Source of the DNA: Polytrichum commune | Taxonomy: Eukaryota > Streptophyta > Polytrichopsida > Polytrichales > Polytrichaceae | Assembly (NCBI GenBank): GCA_950295325.1 | Contig: OX485804.1 | Coordinates: 13,766,001 to 13,830,000, forward strand | Direction of reading: 5' to 3' | Length of the DNA: 64,000 bases | Program-made: the position numbers and the translations under genes | Shown here: positions 61,140-64,000 of the stretch, one piece after another | How the letters are laid out: the number at the start of each line of letters is the position of its first letter | Numbering within the stretch: the stretch's first letter is position 1 | Notes under the pieces: generated by a model | What the model was told of the DNA's origin: nothing | What the model saw: only the letters and a program-made list of their open reading frames with translations | Databases searched by the model: none

Positions 61140-61460
61140 CAAACCGTTATTACAATAGCAAAGCATATCCTAGAAGCTCAAAAACTCGAGAAATCGCTTT
61201 GGGCAGAAACGGTGGCAAATGCAGACTATACACTAAACCAATGTTCGATGAGGGCCTTGCATTTTGTTACACCTGAAGAAACGTGGAGAGGGAGGAGGCC
61301 TTGTGTTACACACATGCGTATGTTCAGAAGCCTTGCATATACAATGGTTTTGGACGAAAAGAGGGGCAAGCTCGATGCCAAAGAAACCAAATGCGTATTT
61401 TTCGAATATTGCAAAGGTATGAAGCCGCATAGATTGTTGAAGGATTTGGCGAGGAGCAGC
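61140..61460 (+). pseudogene. Copia-type integrase remnant
   Basis: The frame reads LWAETVANADYTLNQC, RALHFVTPEETW, GRRPCVTHMRMF, LAYTMV, then KRGKLDAKETKCVFFEYCKG. This is the C-terminal half of the copia integrase core and the region that follows it. The last catalytic acidic residue region and upstream D residues are not all present. It follows gag directly, so roughly the end of gag, all of protease and the start of integrase have been deleted. The match is lost after about 61450. Confidence 0.78.
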
Positions 61461-61698
61461 AATATCCCACGAGGCAGCGGTGACCGCTTGGAGAATGGTG
61501 GAAGAACCACATTTTGCCTCAACATGGTAAAAAATGTGCCAATGTGGTAATAATTGAAGGTCCTTGGAATTGAAGTGAGGCAATTAGGCATAATATGGAG
61601 AATACTTATGGGGTAATTTCAAAAACTCACTACATAGGATTGAGAAACTAAAAAAACTCAATAGTCCTACAAATCTTTGACTACTCGCAAAGTGAGAG

Positions 61699-61957
61699 TG
61701 TTAAAGGTGAAGCATTAGATTGCTCGTAGTCATAGAAATAATACTGGAAAAAATGAGGTTGTAATAAGCCTATAAGGTTGGTCCGTAGTGAGAGAAGATT
61801 TATCCCATATTGTTTGTGAGAACGGAGTTAAAAATGAGCAATAAAAGGCAAGGCAAGGGGTGATGATGACCATCTCACTCTAAGCATTGTTCATATGTCT
61901 TTGTGTATGTGTAATATGCTTGTCCAATCTAATCTCTAGACCTATTGAGTTCCAATA
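61699..61957 (+). repeat. 3' LTR of the copia-type element
   Basis: 259 bp, partner of the 5' LTR. It differs by a number of substitutions and small indels (for example, a ~10-bp gap after the GCATTGTTCAT block), so the insertion is not recent. Confidence 0.85.
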
Positions 61958-62016
61958 CATGTTAAACCATGCAACACTATTAAACCTGACAAGAGAGGAT
62001 CGTTGCCTACAAGTGT

Positions 62017-62180
62017 ACCTCTCATTTATCTAACATAAAAACCATGAAACACTATAAAAGTTACTTCTAAAAGTTGATGTGATATTGGAATTAGGGTCAA
62101 AGGCCCGGTATTGGTCTAGCAAGACACAAATAAAATGAACTAACCCCAAATTTATAAAGGGCAACTTTCAAACATGGAGG
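62017..62180. mobile_element. Small foldback MITE, copy 4 (right end not found)
   Basis: The left end CCTCTCATTTATCTAACATA follows TA, and the interior (AAAAGTTGATGTGATATTGG) matches copies 1-3. The right inverted repeat is not recognisable, so the end is approximate. Confidence 0.55.
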
Positions 62181-62519
62181 CATGCATGGTAGTCTCATAT
62201 GCAACATCCACCACAACTTCTACAAACTTACTTGGAGATTTAGCCCTTTCTTTCCCAAGTGTGCATGCCAATGAACTTGTACGTTTAGACCACCCTTCAC
62301 ATTGAGATCATTTACAACCCCACTACTAATGAAGTGTTTTTTTTTTGGATCAAGCACTTCTATGTGAATGCCAACTCCACTATGAGTTTGGAAAGGAGAA
62401 GCTCTACATGGAATCATAATCCTCTTATTGAGTAATGCTATTTTTCATATTGAACACAAAAGCCATCTCATGGGAGGAATTCTTGTCTTTCCACACAAAC
62501 CCCTGAACAAAGTATTTTT

Positions 62520-62840
62520 ATTTTGTTACTATTCATACATTCAGGTTGACACTTTGAAATTCGGGTGGAGTCATACTCCAAGCCTACTCATAGGAATCAT
62601 CTCGACACTATTCACGCGAAACATTATTCATCCGGGCATTATTCACTAAAATTACTATGTATAACAAAACCATTCACTGACAATACTGGCACTATTCACA
62701 CTATTCATACTAACCCTATTCACTATCATAGCAGCATCAATCTCTTTCTATTCTCTAATTTTTTCCCATGAAGGTGAGATAGGGGAGGCTCATGTCATAC
62801 ACTAAATATGGAATGGAATACCACCACACAACTGAATAAT
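62520..62840 (+). repeat. Dispersed repeat family with ACTATTCA motifs, copy 3
   Basis: CATACATTCAGGTTGACA, GGGTGGAGTCATACTCC and ATGAAGGTGAGATA shared with the copies at 11.4 and 51.9 kb; many ACTATTCAC repeats inside. Confidence 0.55.
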
Positions 62841-63376
62841 GTTATGTGGATGGTTTGAAAAGCATATACATGGGGTTCGGTCACATGAGAGGTGAGATAA
62901 CACTTTCTTTGGAGCTAAAGTGGTGTTCATCCAACTTCTCGAAGTGAAACTTGTAGATGACATATAATGAATCCTTTTCAACATGAACGTTTTCATGCTT
63001 GAATGTGTATCTATGTGTGAGAGACTATTATAGGTCATTCATTGTCCACATTAATCGTACCCACTTTAGATCCACCTCTTGAAGTACGCCCAAATCACCA
63101 ACCAATGACATTCATACATGATGGCGTGCAAGTGATGAACGTCGTAGATTTTTGTTGCATGATGAAGACTATGATGGATTGTGACCCTCTATGTCTTTAT
63201 TTGTTTGATACGACCATTGAGTTACATTCTATGGATGGAAAAAAGGTTCAATGGTACAACCCTAGATTAGCTAGGCCAAAGTTTGGCCAACCAATAAGAG
63301 TATTTAAGAACTCATCATACTCAGGCCGGTCCGTAGTATGAATTTGCCGTCCATGGACGGGAAGAACTGACCGCTA

Positions 63377-63711
63377 CACTAAAAAGGATAGTTGGTATTT
63401 GATTGTTTTTAATGTTGTTATCATCTTACCTTGTTCAACACTAATTTTTAATTTCTTGATAATTAGTGTTAGACATAAATGTGCCGCTACCTTCCCTACT
63501 GCCACCACCCTTCCTATGAAGTGTGGATTTCATTGGACTTTCGTATCTTTACTAACACTACATTCAAACATGTAACTTCCACATATTACCATAGTTGATA
63601 TTTAGTGTTTGGGTTTACATTTAATGTTACTTACTTTCATAAGGTTGTTGACATTTAGTGTACGCGTTTGTATTTAATGTGTCAAACACTAAATATATAT
63701 ATAGTTTAGTG
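63377..63711. mobile_element. CACTAAA-ended MITE (335 bp, TA-flanked), copy 2
   Basis: Ends CACTAAA and TTTAGTG, TA on both sides; interior TTAGTGTT and GACATTTAGTGT motifs as in the 19.46-kb copy. It splits a dispersed repeat whose uninterrupted form lies at about 54690-54760. Confidence 0.78.
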
Positions 63712-63720
63712 TAGTGATAG

Positions 63721-63957
63721 ATGAACCTTTTGAGTTTAAAAAATAACCAGTTGAAGTTCAAGACTTTAGGAAAATTTCCGATCGTTTTAGATGAATCTAA
63801 TGGAATATGCCTTGAATCAATAAAGAAACACTTGGAAGATGTCAACATGCAACTGGTTAAACTTGGAGGCACTAGGATCCTGACCGATTATACCCAAAAA
63901 TGTCCTTGGACATTGATTGCCGTTCACCTACAAAACGATAATTTAGCTCTAACATGA
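63721..63957 (+). pseudogene. Coding-like dispersed repeat, copy 3 (longest open frame)
   Basis: The frame reads LKFKTLGKFPIVLDES, ICLESIKKHLEDVNMQLV, LGGTRILTDYTQK. Related sequences at 28.0 and 54.7 kb carry stops at different points. Reading-frame-like conservation suggests the remnant of a protein, perhaps from a transposable element. I do not recognise the family. A MITE sits just upstream and splits the repeat. Confidence 0.4.
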
Positions 63958-64000
63958 AACATCAGTGTGGTTTCTTAACACCAACCGAGGGGGTAAGAGT

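Larger units (their letters stand above)
59667..61957 (+). mobile_element. Defective Ty1/copia-type LTR retrotransposon (2.29 kb)
   Basis: Two similar LTRs (59667-59934 and 61699-61957) start TGTTAAAGGTG and end GAGTTCCAATA, flanked by a 5-bp duplication CATGT (59662-59666 and 61958-61962). A purine-rich stretch (AAAGTGAGAG) precedes the 3' LTR. The interior has a repeat-rich leader, a gag-like remnant and an integrase-like remnant; protease and most of pol are missing. The ends in TA instead of CA, and I did not recognise a standard primer-binding site after the 5' LTR. Confidence 0.82.

Noticed and set aside
1-64000. CRISPR array, bacterial operons or prophage
   Set aside because: Spliced plant genes and eukaryotic transposable elements; the tandem array has no regular repeat-spacer structure.

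Overview
This window is nuclear DNA from a land plant. Two spliced plant-type genes can be reconstructed exon by exon: a RING-H2 E3 ligase of the MBR1/MBR2 type (+ strand, coding 42392-46194, 923 aa) and a plastid-targeted ferritin (- strand, coding 55312-57719, 260 aa). A piece of the plant mitochondrial gene nad5 is also inserted in the chromosome. Introns are short (about 100-600 bp) and the gene-poor DNA is AT-rich. The ferritin extension peptide and C-terminus look divergent from seed-plant ferritins, which weakly suggests a bryophyte, lycophyte or fern; I cannot name the species. Essentially all ORFs other than those described below look like chance ORFs.

Layout. 1-31.6 kb has no supported host gene. 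It holds a LINE-type reverse-transcriptase C-terminal remnant (2.7-3.2 kb), three of five copies of a ~500-bp PIF/Harbinger-like MITE with TTA target duplications (1.66, 6.27, 16.3 kb; a diverged one at 28.9 kb), two tRNA-derived SINE families (12.7 and 17.8 kb; 4.3 and 25 kb), several TA-flanked MITE families, a nad5 NUMT (18.4 kb), a pair of TIR elements (20.3 and 30.5 kb) and a 650-bp hAT-like element (29.45 kb, second copy at 53.7 kb).

31.6-38.8 kb is a degenerate tandem array of about 20 units. Next to the E3 gene the period is about 155-215 bp. The last unit runs directly into the GC-rich, pyrimidine-rich leader of the E3 gene. The array was later hit by a foldback Harbinger-type MITE (33.0-33.4 kb) and by a pogo-like element (36.05-36.82 kb) that still encodes a transposase C-terminus with a PCNA-binding-type motif.

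38.8-46.7 kb is the E3 ligase locus: GC-rich leader, probable 5'UTR intron(s), one very large exon encoding a disordered Ser-rich region, then four small exons ending in the RING. 46.7-55 kb is again repeat territory. 55.3-58.8 kb is the ferritin gene with a TATA-type promoter on the minus strand. 59.06-64 kb holds a foldback MITE, a defective Ty1/copia-type LTR element (59.67-61.96 kb) and more dispersed repeats, one interrupted by a MITE whose empty site can be seen in a paralogous copy.

The two host genes have no evident functional link: one acts in ubiquitin-dependent control of nuclear or Mediator proteins, the other in plastid iron storage. The most unusual structure is the tandem array abutting, and sharing sequence with, the upstream end of the E3 gene.
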